Part shown: one piece after another, positions 12,851 to 25,084 of the stretch | How the letters are laid out: each line of letters starts with the position of its first letter | How positions within the stretch are numbered: the first letter of the stretch is position 1 | Origin: Chimonanthus salicifolius | Taxonomy: Eukaryota > Streptophyta > Magnoliopsida > Laurales > Calycanthaceae | Assembly: GCA_013350335.1 (NCBI GenBank) | Contig: CM023537.1 | Coordinates: 8,795,438 to 8,859,437, forward strand | Length of the DNA: 64,000 nt | Direction: 5' to 3' | Made by a program: the position numbers and the translations under genes | The notes under the pieces: generated by a model | What the model saw: the letters and a program-made list of their open reading frames with translations, nothing else | What the model was told of the DNA's origin: nothing | Database searches by the model: none

Positions 12851-14124
12851 GTTATAAAAAAAAAAAACCCTTTAGATTAGCACCATCAAATCAATTGTCT
12901 TGACTATTATAAGATAGAGTTGTACCAAGGGCTACCATTAGTTATTGAATAAGAGTAAGGTTTTGGCCTGTTCCCACAATTCTTTATAATTTACATATTT
13001 ACTCATGGTTTGAAATCATGAAAAAAAAATTCACGTACGTGTTGAGCTAGTTGAAAAATGAAACGCATTGGTTATTCTTGCTGGTTGAGTTTTTAAATGA
13101 TTTATAGGACACAAATAAACCAAGTTAATAACATCTGATGATAAATATTATATAACAATTCATTTAATAAATGAGTTAAGTTGAATCGAGTTAAACAATT
13201 TTATATACTTACATTTTGCACAAGTCAAGTAAGATAAACAATTAAGCGATTATCTTAACTAAGGTTATCTGATATAAGATTGGTGGGTCAAGTATATTTT
13301 CTAACTTTTTTTAAAATTGGTTGATTCAAATTAAAAAGGGTTTGATCACCTAGTTAAGATTGTAGATATGAGTTGAATGACTTAGAATATGATTCATTCG
13401 ACGTAATATCAAAAGTATTTATCTACAACTTCATTTATTATTTGGGTTGAGGAAGTCTTTGAAATGGAAAATATATTTTGGCAATCATATAACTTCATCC
13501 CTAATGGCGCCATATATGTTCTAATATGTGAACACTAAATATACACATTACAAATATTGATGAATTTGGAAATAGCATTTTAAATATTTCAATTTAATTT
13601 ATAATAAAGCTCATATGATGACTAAATTATAGTTGTCAATTTCGTTTCAAAATTTATTTCAATTTGCTTTTAAAACATTATAGTTTTGAGTTTTGACGTT
13701 CTATTTTAAAAAAGACGCTTTGATAAATTTGAGAAGTTTTAAAATCATCTATATAAGAAAAATAAAAAGTAAAAAGTAAAAAAAAAAAAAACTAAACAGT
13801 GGGGAATAGAAACATAATAATTAGAAATTGAAAACTATTAAAACCATATAATTTGAAAAGAAAAAAGGTAAATTACAAATGAATTAAGATGAAAAAGTGA
13901 TTAAATTAAAAAGAAAAGTAAGTTTTTTTTTGCCAAAATACAGCATAGTTCTCTGTAGGTGAAACATACTTGTTTCCTCCATCTCAGCCAAAGCATATCG
14001 AAATAGGCTAAAAATTGTAGGTGGTATTTTCTTTTGAATTATTTAAATTCATTTCAATCAAAATGGAACTAACTTAATAAAATATAAAGTACACATAACT
14101 TTTTTACATTTCAATTCAAACTCA
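12851..14124. other. AT-rich intergenic DNA, nothing recognised
   Basis: No coding frame or structured repeat that I can support. Confidence 0.5.
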
Positions 14125-14260
14125 ATTAATATTGATCTAAGATTCTAAAATTAGATTAGAGATCTTGAATTTGGCTCCTTCCAGACTTACGAGATACACT
14201 AAATTTGTAGGTGATTTCGTGTATCCGTAGAATTAATCTCACCTCCGATTTTCATTCGAA
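14125..14260 (+). repeat. SINE-like repeat, family C
   Basis: Second copy of the repeat at 12680-12850, with matching blocks in the same order and orientation. Confidence 0.45.
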
Positions 14261-14460
14261 CACAACTTAGTATACAATGTTAACTTAGGAATTAACAAGG
14301 GAAGGATGATATATTGGGCAGTTGTGGGCTGAGATCATTGGTCCATTTCCCAGCTTCGTATGGATACAACACCTTCATGAACTGGTGCATACTCCTGCAC
14401 CACAGGCAACAACCAAAACAACATCACATCATTCCATTTCTTGCAGATTTGTCGTCCAAT

Positions 14461-16665
14461 TCAATGATGAAATACAAGAATCTCTCTCTCTTTCTCTCTC
14501 ACCTCCATTTTCTGGATGAGTTCTTCAGCTTTTTCAGCTGAAACTAGAATATGCCTTGCTGAATCCTCTATAAAACCTTCCTCTACTCCTTTGTCGAATA
14601 ACTCCAGCAAGCTGTTGTAGTAACCATCTACATTCAACAGTCCAACCTGTTGTAAAATAAGAAAGACATGGTTCATAAATAATGTCAATTTAACAATGAC
14701 AACATCAATAATAATAATAAGAATTATGATGTAATAATAATATTAAAAAAGTTTATTATTCACTACCCCAAGAGCCTAGTTCCTCAATCTAAGATTGGGC
14801 TCCACCAATGATAATCACCTTTTTTTTATCTTTCGTAATAATTTCATTTTTTTATAATCAAGGTGTTCAAGTCTCTTAAAGTATTCGACTAATCCTTAGA
14901 CCTGATAACTCTACATAAAGTGGTCAGGTGGAATGGAGTGAGAATCAAACTCAGTACTTTCAAAGATTCCTGGCCAACACTCCAACTCCATTAGATTATA
15001 ACTTTATGTTGTTGAGTGGAGAAATTATTCAAGACAACTCTTGCCACATGTACCTCCGTGTCATCAAGGTAATTTTTTAAGATATAGACACATGTCCTCT
15101 TTTAGATTCCATAAGCCTTATCATTCAAATCATCAAATCTATTTAAATATGAGATTATACTTTAATTTTTTTTTGTATATAGAGTCAGAAAGATGAATGG
15201 TTGAGTCTGAAGTCAACTATCCAATTTTGTAGTTTTATATCATAAAAATAAAAATTATACTTGAATAAATCTAATGGATATATTTAAAAGATATGATTTA
15301 TGAGACTCATTTAGAGAACACATAAAAAAAAACTATCTTTTTTTGCCTTAACCCTACCGAGGTGCATGCGGCCAAATACAGATGTTAAGACAAACATTAT
15401 AAGTCAGAGTGACACTACATAAAATAACATATTTTCCACCTAAAGAAACTCAAGTGCAAGTTATTAGCCCTAGCTTTTCAATTTATTTAGTCTAAAGGGC
15501 ACTAAAGCACTCTAGAAAAATGGGTTTGAGTGATAGTAAGGAATCCCCTTTAAAAAGCGGGAGTCCTAAATTCCACTCCATCTTAAAGGAGAGTTCGTAG
15601 AGTTACTCAGTGTGTATGAATAGAGAAGACTTAGAAATGATCTGAAGATTATCCTGATTAGTGGGATACTCTTAATAAAACAAAGTATTCTAGCCAAGAA
15701 ATGCCTCGTCTCTTTCAAATTTTATTTTAAATAAAAATTAGCTATTCAAAATAATAATCAAATGGAAGTGTCTTAACTGGTTTTCTATGAATTCCTAGCT
15801 GAGACCAAGAAATAATCTCAAGCAGTTCTTCCATGGTTCCATAGCCACCTAGAAAGAGAATTTGATTACAGAAAGGACGTTGGAGTAATGTAGTGTAAAA
15901 TCTTATAGAAAAAAACTAGTTGTGTTGTGTTTATGTTGGGAGTAGACCTGGAAGGGCAATGAAAGCATCAGCATGTTTGCCCATTTCTGCCTTCCTTTCA
16001 TGCATGTCTGCAACTATTTTTAGTTCTCCAATGGTTTCTCCTGAAATCTGTCAAGGAGTGATTACTAATATTTTCTTCTAGAAAAAGGGATTTTCCATGA
16101 AAGAAATCTAAGTGAAGATAGAATGAAACCTTACCTCATGTGGAAGGAGAGCTTTTGGAATTACTCTGCCATGAAAGAAAAGAGGTTTAGAAACAAGTAA
16201 CAAGTAAAGTTTATTCATTGACACAACAAATTTCATATCCCCAAGAAAGAAAAGAAGTGAGAATAAAAATAAAACTGAGTTTTTTTTTTTTGTCGAATTA
16301 GGCAATTACCCAAGAACATGGCATCCACCATTATAAACAGCTCGAGATATCAGACCCATTAACCCTGCACTTCCACCACCATAAACCAAATTGATTCTTC
16401 TCCCCAGCTGAAATGAAGACTACAGAGTCAACTCAAAATAATTCAACTTGAACCAAATGTCTAAACATAGAAAATAGAAAAGACTTTTTATAATTCAGTA
16501 TTTTTTTGCTCTTATTACCAGCTGCTTTCCAAGCTCAAGAGCTGCATCACTGAATGAAGGCTTGTAACCTGATCTACTCCCGCAGAAAACACAAATACTC
16601 TTAAACTTTCCTTTCTTTTGAGTTACTAAAGTTTTTTCTTTATCCCCTTCCCCTACCCCTTCCAT
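14461..16665 (-). CDS. LOG8-like: Cytokinin riboside 5'-monophosphate phosphoribohydrolase (LOG family, LOG8-like)
   Basis: LOG enzymes cut ribose 5'-phosphate from cytokinin nucleotides in one step, releasing active free-base cytokinin; they act in cytosol and nucleus. Six exons on the minus strand join in frame: 16665-16519, 16407-16310, 16165-16135, 16047-15948, 15848-15778 and 14646-14461, giving 210 residues, normal for the family. Every intron is GT-AG. The protein shows the Rossmann start [10 protein letters not shown] (21-30), the [11 protein letters not shown] segment near residue 57, and the signature PGGYGTMEE (125-133) with the catalytic-site Arg/Glu region around it. [10 protein letters not shown] precedes it. 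The start is the first ATG (16665); a longer open frame upstream begins only with GTG. The ISGETIGE and ADMHERKA stretches look closest to LOG8, but the exact paralogue is an inference. No frameshift or stop is seen. Confidence 0.95.
14850..15005 (-). repeat. Family B SINE in LOG intron 5
   Basis: Minus-strand copy with a B-box-like core (GTTTGATTCTCACTCCATTC read on the minus strand, near 14935-14955) and the family's 'ctaagg..tagtcgaata..ttgaacacctt' 3' part. It lies within the 1.1-kb last intron of the LOG gene, in the same orientation as the gene. Confidence 0.5.
15515..15720 (+). repeat. Degenerate family B SINE in LOG intron 5
   Basis: Plus-strand copy with head 'gtttgagtgatagtaaggaat', a core 'ctaaattccactccatctt', and a 3' part 'gtgtatgaatagagaagactta..tgaagattatcctgatta'. 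It is antisense to the LOG gene. Confidence 0.45.
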
Positions 16666-17149
16666 CAGAAACAGAGAAAGAAGAGGAAAAGAAAACCCAA
16701 TGAAAGCCGACACAGTAGCTATTGAATCCTTCACCCCTTATCCCAAACACCCTTTTTATCTGCTCAAGCAAACAGTACTTGGTGTTGGAGAAGAACCCAA
16801 CAAGAATCCTCCACCACCTCACCTTTTATCCCCTTCATTTCCTGCTAATTTCTCTCTCTCTCATAAATACTTGCCAAGGGTTCTCTTCCCTAGATTCGAC
16901 ACCAAAATCATAATGCCCGTTTCCAACTTGTGCTCATCCAATCACTGTCTTGCTTTTCCCTTTCCCCTTTTCCCTTTACTCTTTTCCCAACTTCCCAGTA
17001 CTCTTGTTTTATCGATTGCTACAATGCTCTGTTTCTCTTATCTCGTACTTATGTAATACGCGTATTTATGCAATAAGTAAGAGTGATTGATTACTTAGAT
17101 CACTAAAATAAGTGCGTTTGAAAGGTTTATACTTCAGTCAAGTATACTA

Positions 17150-18455
17150 AATACCATGTTATATAAGGTAAAGCTCCAATAAACTTAAAAAGGTTGAGAG
17201 AATTATAAAAAAAAATGTAAAATTCCAAAAATCTCCAACATTTTTTATAATTAAAAGAAAAGACTCAGTATTTTTTAGAATATTAAAAAACCCTCAAATT
17301 TTCACTAAAATACCTCATTGGCTAATGCACCATATGGTGTAAAATAACAAAAATACCTTCCTCATCAAGAATAAAAAGAGAATAAAATTAAAGAATTGAA
17401 ACTTGGGTTGAGTTTTGGCCCGACTACCTAACTCGGATACGAAAAATTAGTGGATTGGGTTGGTTGAAGGATTAAAAATCTGAATTAAATTAAGGTCGAG
17501 CTAAGTTTATCCTATAAAAAGCTGACTTGATCTAATCCCAACTTAATATCCATATGTATAAATATAATTGATAATCATTTTCTTTATTTTTAATCGATAA
17601 TCATGTTGTTTATCAATGAAAATTTATGTCTTTGTATTTTTGTTTTTTTTCTCTGAACATTAAAGATGTGGAAGTATTATTTCTTTTAGAAATGAAGATT
17701 TTTGTTTATTTTCAGTTTATTTGTCATTTTTTTTAACATTAAATGTGTTGAAATATTATTTCTTTACAAAGTGAATTATATTAATCTAGATGCTCATGAA
17801 AAAAAGTAAAAAAATTAAATTAATCTAAATTTTTGGGTCAGAATTGGGTCATGTCAGGTTCTTGGATTACATAAGTGTTGGCCTCAGTTACAAAACTTAG
17901 GATTTTAAGTCGGGTCAGGTCAGACTCAGTTAAGTATAATATGACTTGGGTTGGGATCAACCTGAGTTTCATCCTTATAAAATTAATCAATCACTTCTCA
18001 TAAAATAAAATAAAAAATTCTATGACAATTAATAAAATAAAAAATCAGGAACGAGCTTAAGTAAAATAAAGTGAGGATGACCATAAAATATTAAAAGGCC
18101 CATGAGTATGTAGGAGAACTTCAAAAAATTCATGGAAAATTACAATTCAAAATAAAATAAAATAATAAAAATATGCAGAGTTGCTTATTCAATGATAAAT
18201 TAGTATTACGCCAGGAAGCGGTGGATAAATAAAGATTTTTTTTTAATATGTGCACATTTTTCTTATCTTTATCTGAAGAGATAATTTATCATTTTTTAAA
18301 TTTTAGATGGCAAATAATGATGATTTAAATTTGATTTTAGTCAAGGGTTTTTTGACATTTTCATAAGAACTCAAGGGCTTTTTAATATTATAAAAAACAC
18401 AAGAGTTTTTAGAATTATGAGAAAACTTAGGGTTTTTTTAGAGTTCTCTATAAAG
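17150..18455. mobile_element. Probable fold-back element, split by a GGGTCGGGTT-family insertion
   Basis: The sequence at about 17150-17310 is an imperfect inverted copy of about 18340-18455 (matching blocks around 'taattctaaaaactcttgtg' read on opposite strands). The GGGTCGGGTT-family element at 17391-17975 lies between the arms, which suggests nesting. Arms are AT-rich, so chance similarity cannot be excluded. Confidence 0.4.
17391..17975. mobile_element. MITE-like element of the GGGTCGGGTT family, copy 2
   Basis: TA flanks both ends (17389-17390 and 17976-17977). The ends AAGAATTGAAACTTGGGTT and the complement of GAGTTTCATCC are inverted. GGGTCGGGT-like motifs occur near both ends, with an AT-rich middle of about 300 bp that makes this the longest copy. 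Confidence 0.5.
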
Positions 18456-18808
18456 TTTAATTGTAACCTACATTTTTAGAGTTCTCTATAGACTTTATGT
18501 GCACCCTTAACTTGAGACATGAAACTTTTGCCCTTGAAATAATGTTAACCTTTGACTACATGATTCATGACTGAGGACCTTCAAATGAGAAGGATTATTT
18601 CTTAGACATCAATATTATAAATATTTCTCAATTTTGCTCTACATTCACGTAAATTCTATGTGGGGGTTTACTATTTTAATATCAACTCTAATTGACTACT
18701 TTGCTGCTCATATTTAATGTTTACGTGAGGTTTATATTTAAATGTGCAATATGCTTTTCTCTTTTAAAAATATGACTTAATTATAATTAGTACGATGAAA
18801 AAGATCAA

Positions 18809-18970
18809 AAACCCACATAGTGTAGTTCAATTGGTTGCCTCATGTCTCAGGAAGCGAGATGTTGCCGGTTCGAGCCTTCATGGTTTAACATTGGTGTGCC
18901 TTAGAGATAGTAGACTCATCCATAGAGATTTTATTAAAATTGTGTTTGAGTTTTCATGCGTTAATAAAAA
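18809..18970 (+). mobile_element. SINE, family A, with target duplication
   Basis: tRNA-derived head with A-box-like TAGTTCAATTGGTTGCC and B-box GGTTCGAGCCT (near 18868), then a body of about 100 bp and an A-rich tail at 18966-18975. An 11-bp direct repeat AAAAAGATCAA flanks the copy (18798-18808 and 18971-18981). This copy is transcribed, if at all, by RNA polymerase III from the internal boxes. Confidence 0.75.
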
Positions 18971-19347
18971 AAAAAGATCAAGAATTGAAGATTAACATTT
19001 TACAATAGTGGCATGTGTCAACCAACAATATACCCATCAAATTAAGGCGTATGGATCGAACCTACATACACCAAATGTTAAAGGAAATGGGTTGCATCAT
19101 CCAAGTTGGTTCAATCAATCACTCATCTTGCGGCCAACACTTTTTTTTGCCGCCCAAATCTCGTGCACAGAACCATTGCAAACGATTGCACCTACTGCCA
19201 GCACCATCGTCTCTTTTGGCTACTAAAGCTGCCCCTCTTTATCTCCATTACCCCACTTGACCCTGTTTGCTGTCATGGACTCCGCCTCATCATCGACCTT
19301 CACTGTCCCTCACATCTCTAGCATTGTCTCTATTAAATTAAGTGTAG

Positions 19348-20023
19348 TGACCTGTCCCACCTACCACAGTGTTGTTCGTTTTGGACATAAGCTTCGAGTT
19401 GCACGGTTTTACAATGGTGCACATGTGTCACGCATGCTGTCCAAACGGTCTTGTGCTAAAGGGTGGAGAAGTTAACCTTATAAACTACCTCAAGAGACAA
19501 TGGCTAAGCAATGTGGGACTTTGAACTAGCCCTCCCTGACTGAATTTCTCTTTCACGCCCATGCACCCTTGTGACTGCGCGCCACAACGACAGTGTGAAC
19601 TTCTACGCTTCACAATAGGTGCGGACCATCACAATCCCACCCCCTTAGGTCAGATCCGTCATTGGCTCTGATACTCTCATCTTCTCACTCCTGATCTGAG
19701 AGTTGAACTAAGCTCTGATACCATTTTATAATGACCTGTCCCACCTAGCACAATATTGTCCTCTGTGGGCTTAAACTGCAAACCCGCACGGTTTTACAAT
19801 AGTGCACATGTGCACATGTGTCAAACATGTACCCATAAGGCCTTGTCCTAGAGGGAGGAGAAGTTGAGCTTATAAACCACATCGGTAGGCAATGGCTAGG
19901 CGATGTGGGACTTTGAACTCGCTCTCCCTGGTGAATTTCTCTTTCACGCCCACGTACCCTTATGACTGTGTGCACGACGAGAGTGTGAACTTTTACGCTT
20001 CACAACAGGTGCGGGCCATCACA
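19348..20023 (-). mobile_element. TRIM element, minus orientation
   Basis: Two direct terminal repeats (19348-19633, 286 bp; 19732-20023, 292 bp) begin on the minus strand with TGTGATGG and end in GGTCA. They surround about 100 bp. The interior, next to the right-hand repeat, carries GCTCTGATACCA (19712-19723), the minus-strand version of the initiator-tRNA primer-binding site TGGTATCAGAGC. No coding capacity. The flanking 5 bp do not match, so later rearrangement or recombination is likely. Confidence 0.75.
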
Positions 20024-20079
20024 TTAACATATACCAATACCTACTTTGATAGAGCTATATAAAGCCATTTTTTATTTGA

Positions 20080-20520
20080 CAAAACTATTGGTGTTTTATT
20101 GATGGTTCTCATCCTTGTCACCCTCAATTCCTCTCAAATGTCGAAACCTCCACCATGGATCAAACCTTTGTCAGCTTGATGAATGCCACTCTTTCTGAAT
20201 CAGTTTTCTCTTAAGTTGTTGAGCTCGTTACTTCTCGTCAGATTTGAGAATATCTCTACCAAACCTTTTCTCAGTAATTTCTTGCCAATGCCACTCATGT
20301 GCGTTTTCAACTACACTCTATCAAAAAGGACAAAGACCATCTCAGAATACCTACACCATTCTAAATCTCTTACCGTTGCTCTCGCTGCAATTAATGAACG
20401 TGTCTGTAATGGTGTAATCGATCTCATTACATTTATCCTTCGAGGCCTGAGTCTGGACTACTCCATGCTTATTACTGCTATAATCAATATGGGCGATACA
20501 AAGAAAGTACCAATAAGCCA
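20080..20520 (+). pseudogene. Decayed Copia-type gag fragment
   Basis: Conceptual translation across two frames gives a Copia gag (UBN2-type) pattern: a 'FIDGSHPC' block near 20098, 'MNATLSESVFS' near 20180, 'ANATHVRFQLHSIKK' near 20290, then 'TISEYLHHSKSL', 'LITFILRGL' and 'DYSMLITAI' up to about 20490. In-frame stops and at least one frame change near 20325 show that it is dead. No protease, integrase, reverse transcriptase or LTR from the same element is visible nearby. It begins only about 60 bp after the TRIM at 19348-20023. Confidence 0.75.
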
Positions 20521-20849
20521 AGGAATATTGGAAGCGGTGAAATTTTCATTCAATAAAATGGAGTAAGAAAACTTCATCAAGAATTAGAGCATCAAGATTG
20601 GTGAAATCATGGAAGCCATGGACAAATAAAAGGAACTTAGAATCTAGAACATGGTTAGGGTGGAAACAAAAAAATTCAAAAGTGTGGGGGCTGGGGAAGT
20701 ATATAATTATATATTTCACTTTTTTGAAAGAGCTAAAGTATAAATTCTTAATATACTTGAGGAATACCTATGTAAAATTCTCTACGCTACAATAGAGAGG
20801 TCTTTGAAGCCTAAAACTGAAATATTGAGGCAAACCCAAAAAAAACACC

Positions 20850-21215
20850 CACTCTATTGAAAGGTGAGCGATCTTCCTACGGGCACTTTGTGTATACAAA
20901 CATAGGTTTTACCGTGATGCTCATTTTGCCCTTCATCTGTACTGAAAATGTAAAACAATAAGAATGTCAGAAATTGGCTCGCTAAGAGTAAAATGGGCTC
21001 ACCGGATCACTCATCAACAGTAAAATCGGCTCTTCGAATCACCTCTGAACAGTAAATCGACTCGCCAAAAACTACAAAGGGATCCGATTGGTGAGCCGAT
21101 TTCTGACATTCCAAACTTTTTTGGTACAACAGGTGAAGAGTAAAATGGGCATTACGGTAAAACTCGTGTCTATATACACAAATTGTCCATGGGAGGATCG
21201 TTGGCCCTATTCAAA
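20850..21215. mobile_element. Fold-back MITE with arms of about 130 bp
   Basis: The left arm (about 20850-20992) and right arm (about 21074-21212) are inverted copies. Shared blocks read from the ends inward are 'gatcttcc'/'gatcctcc', 'tttgtgtata', 'gttttaccgt' and 'gaatgtcagaaat'. The loop is about 80 bp. A fragment of the same family lies at about 23765-23825 ('cagtaaaactcgtgt..gaggatcgc'). Confidence 0.65.
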
Positions 21216-22524
21216 TACCGGATCAAGTCAGATGACAATTCATGGGAAAATAGAGTATGTAAAGGCCTGTTATAGGCAAGATATCACGAAAATAGGGTAT
21301 AGATCTTAATTAAATTCGGACCCTATTTATATAATAAATGTTCAACTGACCACCATTTTGCAATTTAGCGTGCAGCACCACAAATGAGATTAACTTCCTG
21401 CAAATTGATTTCACACTCAATTTGGTTCTATGCTTGAGTTATGATTACAATGAAATCAAAATTTTGGTAAAAGTATTATTGTCTGCTAAATCTTCACCGG
21501 CATATAAACATGCGTATGGTGAAAATTTGGCAAGGGGTCGAGTTGACTCAAGTCAAGTTGGATCTTATTTGGTTTGGGTCTTTTTCAGATTTGGGTTTTG
21601 GGTTTTGTTAAATGGATTAAGTTAGTTTAATTTATTTTGAGTTGAAGTTGGATTATTCTTTTATTTGATTAAAGGGATTTTTCTAGCGAGACACATGTCA
21701 AGACTATTCTTTAAATAGGTGTAAAGCTTATATAATTAGTGTTTGCATACAAAAATAGATTCTAGTTAGGTCTATCTATTTATAAACGGATTTTGATCCT
21801 GTATATCCACTTATTATTAAGTCAGGTTAAGTCATTTATTAAATGAGTGTTAGATTTTCCACAGATTTAGATAATATTAAAATTCTTCACTTATGTGATT
21901 ATGTCGTATAATAATGGTATGTAATCATGTTCTACCTCATGAGTCATGAACCCTTTCTCTAGAACTTGGACTGATTGGATATTCGAAGAAAGTTCCAATC
22001 CATTTGATGACTTACCATCTTTTATCTTTATTTATATATAAAAGAGATGTGCAGATTTAGCCATCGACCACAATGACTAAAGTTAGATTCCAATCCTATT
22101 GAATATTGTGGTAGTTAATGCCTTAATATGGCTTTTGCTAATTAATCAAGTCTAGGATTCTCTAATCAAACAAATTGATCTATTAATTAAATCAACTAAT
22201 CCCTTGACGGAGTCGTCACTACCAAACATAGATTCCCAAATCCTATTATCTTCTTAGTGTTAATGTTATTAAATTAAAAGGTTAAACATAATTAAAGGGG
22301 GCTCTGCATCAGGACATCTCTATTATTATTTAGAGAATTAACCACTCAAAGACGCCACTAAACAAGACAGAAAAGATGCTATAGAAAACGCGTATTAGAC
22401 TATAGTCAAGAAAAGATTAAAATTATACCCACAATCCAATTGCATGGAACATTCAAGAATAATTTCATGTTGTTAATCAATATCTTTATAAGATTTTAGT
22501 AACTAATAGTTCACATACATTCAA
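21216..22524. other. Intergenic DNA, no gene seen
   Basis: AT-rich sequence. A degenerate 'ggtttgggtc..gggttttggg' stretch at about 21540-21640 resembles the GGGTCGGGTT family but has no clear ends. Confidence 0.45.
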
Positions 22525-22693
22525 GAATGAGGATGAGTTAACTGGTTGCTTTCCGCATTAAGAAACGGGAGGTTTCAGGTTCGAGCCCCTATGGTCTAAT
22601 CTTAGTGTGCCGTAGGGGTAGTGGGCTTACCAGTGAGAGTTTTACGTTGGTATCATGTAGTTTTCCACACATAAGTTCAAAAAGAAAATAAAA
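22525..22693 (+). mobile_element. SINE, family A
   Basis: A-box-like GAGTTAACTGGTTGCTTTCC and a near-perfect B box GGTTCGAGCCCC (near 22578), then the family body 'tggtctaatcttagtgtgcc' and 'ttttccacacataagttc' and an A-rich tail. It matches the inverted copies at 8389 and 45061. Confidence 0.7.
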
Positions 22694-24126
22694 TAATGAT
22701 GAATAATGAGCTAATGAGTTCACATCTTTTAGGCCAACAACACTTGTTTGGACCCCGACACCCAGCCCAAAAAGGTTTTTGAGCTGACATGATTGCCCGA
22801 AAGAGCAGTTATGCAGTACTCGAATCTCGTATCTGAGGCCCAAAAAGAAAAAAAAACTAGGGATGGCAGTTTTGCGCAAAAGCCCAAGAGCCCATTTGGT
22901 TTTAAAAATAAGTGAGAATGGAATGAATTAGTTGTACGAAATTGGGCTTCGGGAAGACCCAAGTTCATTCAGCCCATTCCATTTCACTACCGCTGATGTC
23001 TAAAGCCGAACAAGTTCGAAAGGACTAGTCAGAAATAATGGAACTTGGTGCAAGCAAGGCCCGAACAGAACCTGGTTCATTAACATCTCTATCCATGGTA
23101 TAATCATAGTTGCAGATCACTTGTTTCTAGATAGAGGATAAAAAAAAGACCATGGCCCAGGTTCTAGATTCAATTGAAAAGCCCACTACTAATTGGTGTA
23201 GATTTCCATTGCCCATCCAAGTGGGTCCTTCCATATGAATGATCTGTACTCTTCAAGTGGACTCCACGATTATGAAATGCTGAGAGCAAATGAAATGCAA
23301 ATTCAGAGAAGTTACAGTAGATGTTGCACAACAGTTTAGATGGGCTTGAAAATATTTGGCCAATATTTCGATCTAAAGCCTTGCTAACAGGGTTGTCGAG
23401 GCTTTTTATTATTTGGTATGGCCCAGACTGATCTCTTGTCATTCCTATTCCCCATATTGTAGAAGAGGATGATCCTTCAGAGAGTATATAATGGACCATA
23501 TGAATATTTGAGAACATGAATAAACAGATCATATTCAACATTAGCGCCCAAAATTGTCTCTAGAGTTTGTTAAAGGTGAGACTCACAAATATGGGATAAT
23601 TAGACAACAAACTGCCCATAAAGAGGGCAAAAGGTAAGAATGAAATAGCCTTAAATTTATTTAAGATCTAAACTCAAAGGGGTTAGAGTGATGGTCAAGA
23701 ACCCATCTCAAGAAGTGAAAATTCTTAGTTCGATTCTCACTCCACTCCAAAAGGATAGGCAATACAGTAAAACTCGTGTCAAGTTACACAAAATACACAG
23801 AGGATCGCTACCCTATTTCAAAGGCTCTTTTTTCACTAAGTTTGTTTCTTGCGAATAGCAAGAAAGCAAACTTTGTTGGAACCCTTCTATTCAAGGCATG
23901 GAGAATGTGAAATTCAAGAATAAATGTGGATCTTGGCACTTCTTAACCATCAATGATTACAAATTGTATGATAATGAACAATTTGTCAACTTAAATTCTA
24001 GCTCAAGTGCGGAGTTTGAAAGGTTGGTAACCGGATATTTATTCATTCACTAATTATTGATTTATACAAATTATCAATAATAAAATAAACTCAAAATTCG
24101 AAATTCAAATCGGAGTCCTTCCTCAC
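22694..24126. other. Intergenic DNA with SINE and MITE fragments
   Basis: A truncated family B SINE head lies at about 23685-23760 (B-box AGTTCGATTCTC) and a fold-back MITE fragment at about 23765-23825. An open frame of 123 codons on the minus strand (23541-23170) has no recognisable domain, and I do not call it a gene. Confidence 0.45.
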
Positions 24127-24256
24127 CCAAACTCATCCATGGAGAGATTTTGTAGGAGTGGAAACAGTCAAGGATGAATGGAGTGAGAGTTCCAAACTCA
24201 TCCATGGAGAGATTTTGTAGGAGTGGTGTGGTCAGGGATGAATGGAGAGAGAGTTG
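24127..24256. repeat. Direct tandem duplication, period about 65 bp
   Basis: Two adjacent copies start with CCAAACTCATCCATGGAGAG (24127 and 24192) and end with 'gatgaatggagngagagtt'. They differ by a few bases. The pair abuts the GGGTCGGGTT element that follows. Confidence 0.8.
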
Positions 24257-24579
24257 GGGTTTGCAACTTGGGTCGGGTTTTGGCCTGACCCGTATGACCC
24301 GACCTGAGAAACATGCAGGTCGGGTCGGATTGAGAAGATAAAAACTCACATGAAATTCGGGTCGGGTTGAATTGAGGATTTTACAAGTTAATTCTATCCG
24401 ACCCCACACAACCCGATCCGACCCGGCTAAAATTAGCCTAAAATGAGTTCAGAATGCGGGTCAGGTTAGAATTCAAGTTGGGTTGAGAATTCGGATCAAG
24501 TCGGGTCGGGTTCCATATATATCAACTCAGGCCGAGTTGGGTTTTAAGGAAGCCAACCTGTCCGACCCAAATTGCAGCC
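24257..24579. mobile_element. MITE-like element of the GGGTCGGGTT family, copy 3
   Basis: Left end GGTTTGCAACTTGGGTCGGG and right end the inverted 'cccaaattgcagcc', followed by TA at 24580-24581. The interior is a degenerate series of GGGTCGGG and CCCGACCC motifs in both orientations. The left TA is not evident. Confidence 0.55.
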
Positions 24580-25084
24580 TACATGTGGGAAAGATGGACT
24601 AGGGTTTTAGGAATGTGTAAGGTCAAGTGAGGCCATGGGTCAAAATTTCGTTCTTATATTGCATTATCATCGCCTACAAAATTGTACCACAACCTAACAA
24701 AGTAGTCATGTGTAATGGTGGTAATGCACATTTTGGATTTTAATGGTCACTTTGGGTTATGTTTGGTTTCAAAGTAAATCTTGGAGTCTACTTGAACTGT
24801 AACGAGTTCGGACTAAGATTCATTTGTTTTATTGTAGTCAACTTTGACATAAATTGAATTTGGGTATAATTTGGGGTATCTATAAACATCCCACAAAAAT
24901 GAGAAATAGCTATATGCAATTAATTATGTTGAATGATATCGTAAAATCAAAATATGAAAGGAGGTTTAGGCATTAAAAATGTTAATCTTATGAGCCTAAC
25001 ATTTTACACCAATGTCACGTGGAAATTTTTGATAGCAGAGAATGTACGGTGGGTTAAAATCTCTAGGGAATAATATCTTCTAGT

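Noticed and set aside
16495..16734. N-terminally extended LOG with a hydrophobic leader
   Set aside because: The upstream codon at 16734 is GTG, not ATG; the first in-frame ATG is 16665 and gives a normal LOG N-terminus.
23170..23541. 123-codon minus-strand open frame
   Set aside because: No similarity that I recognise and no supporting gene context.
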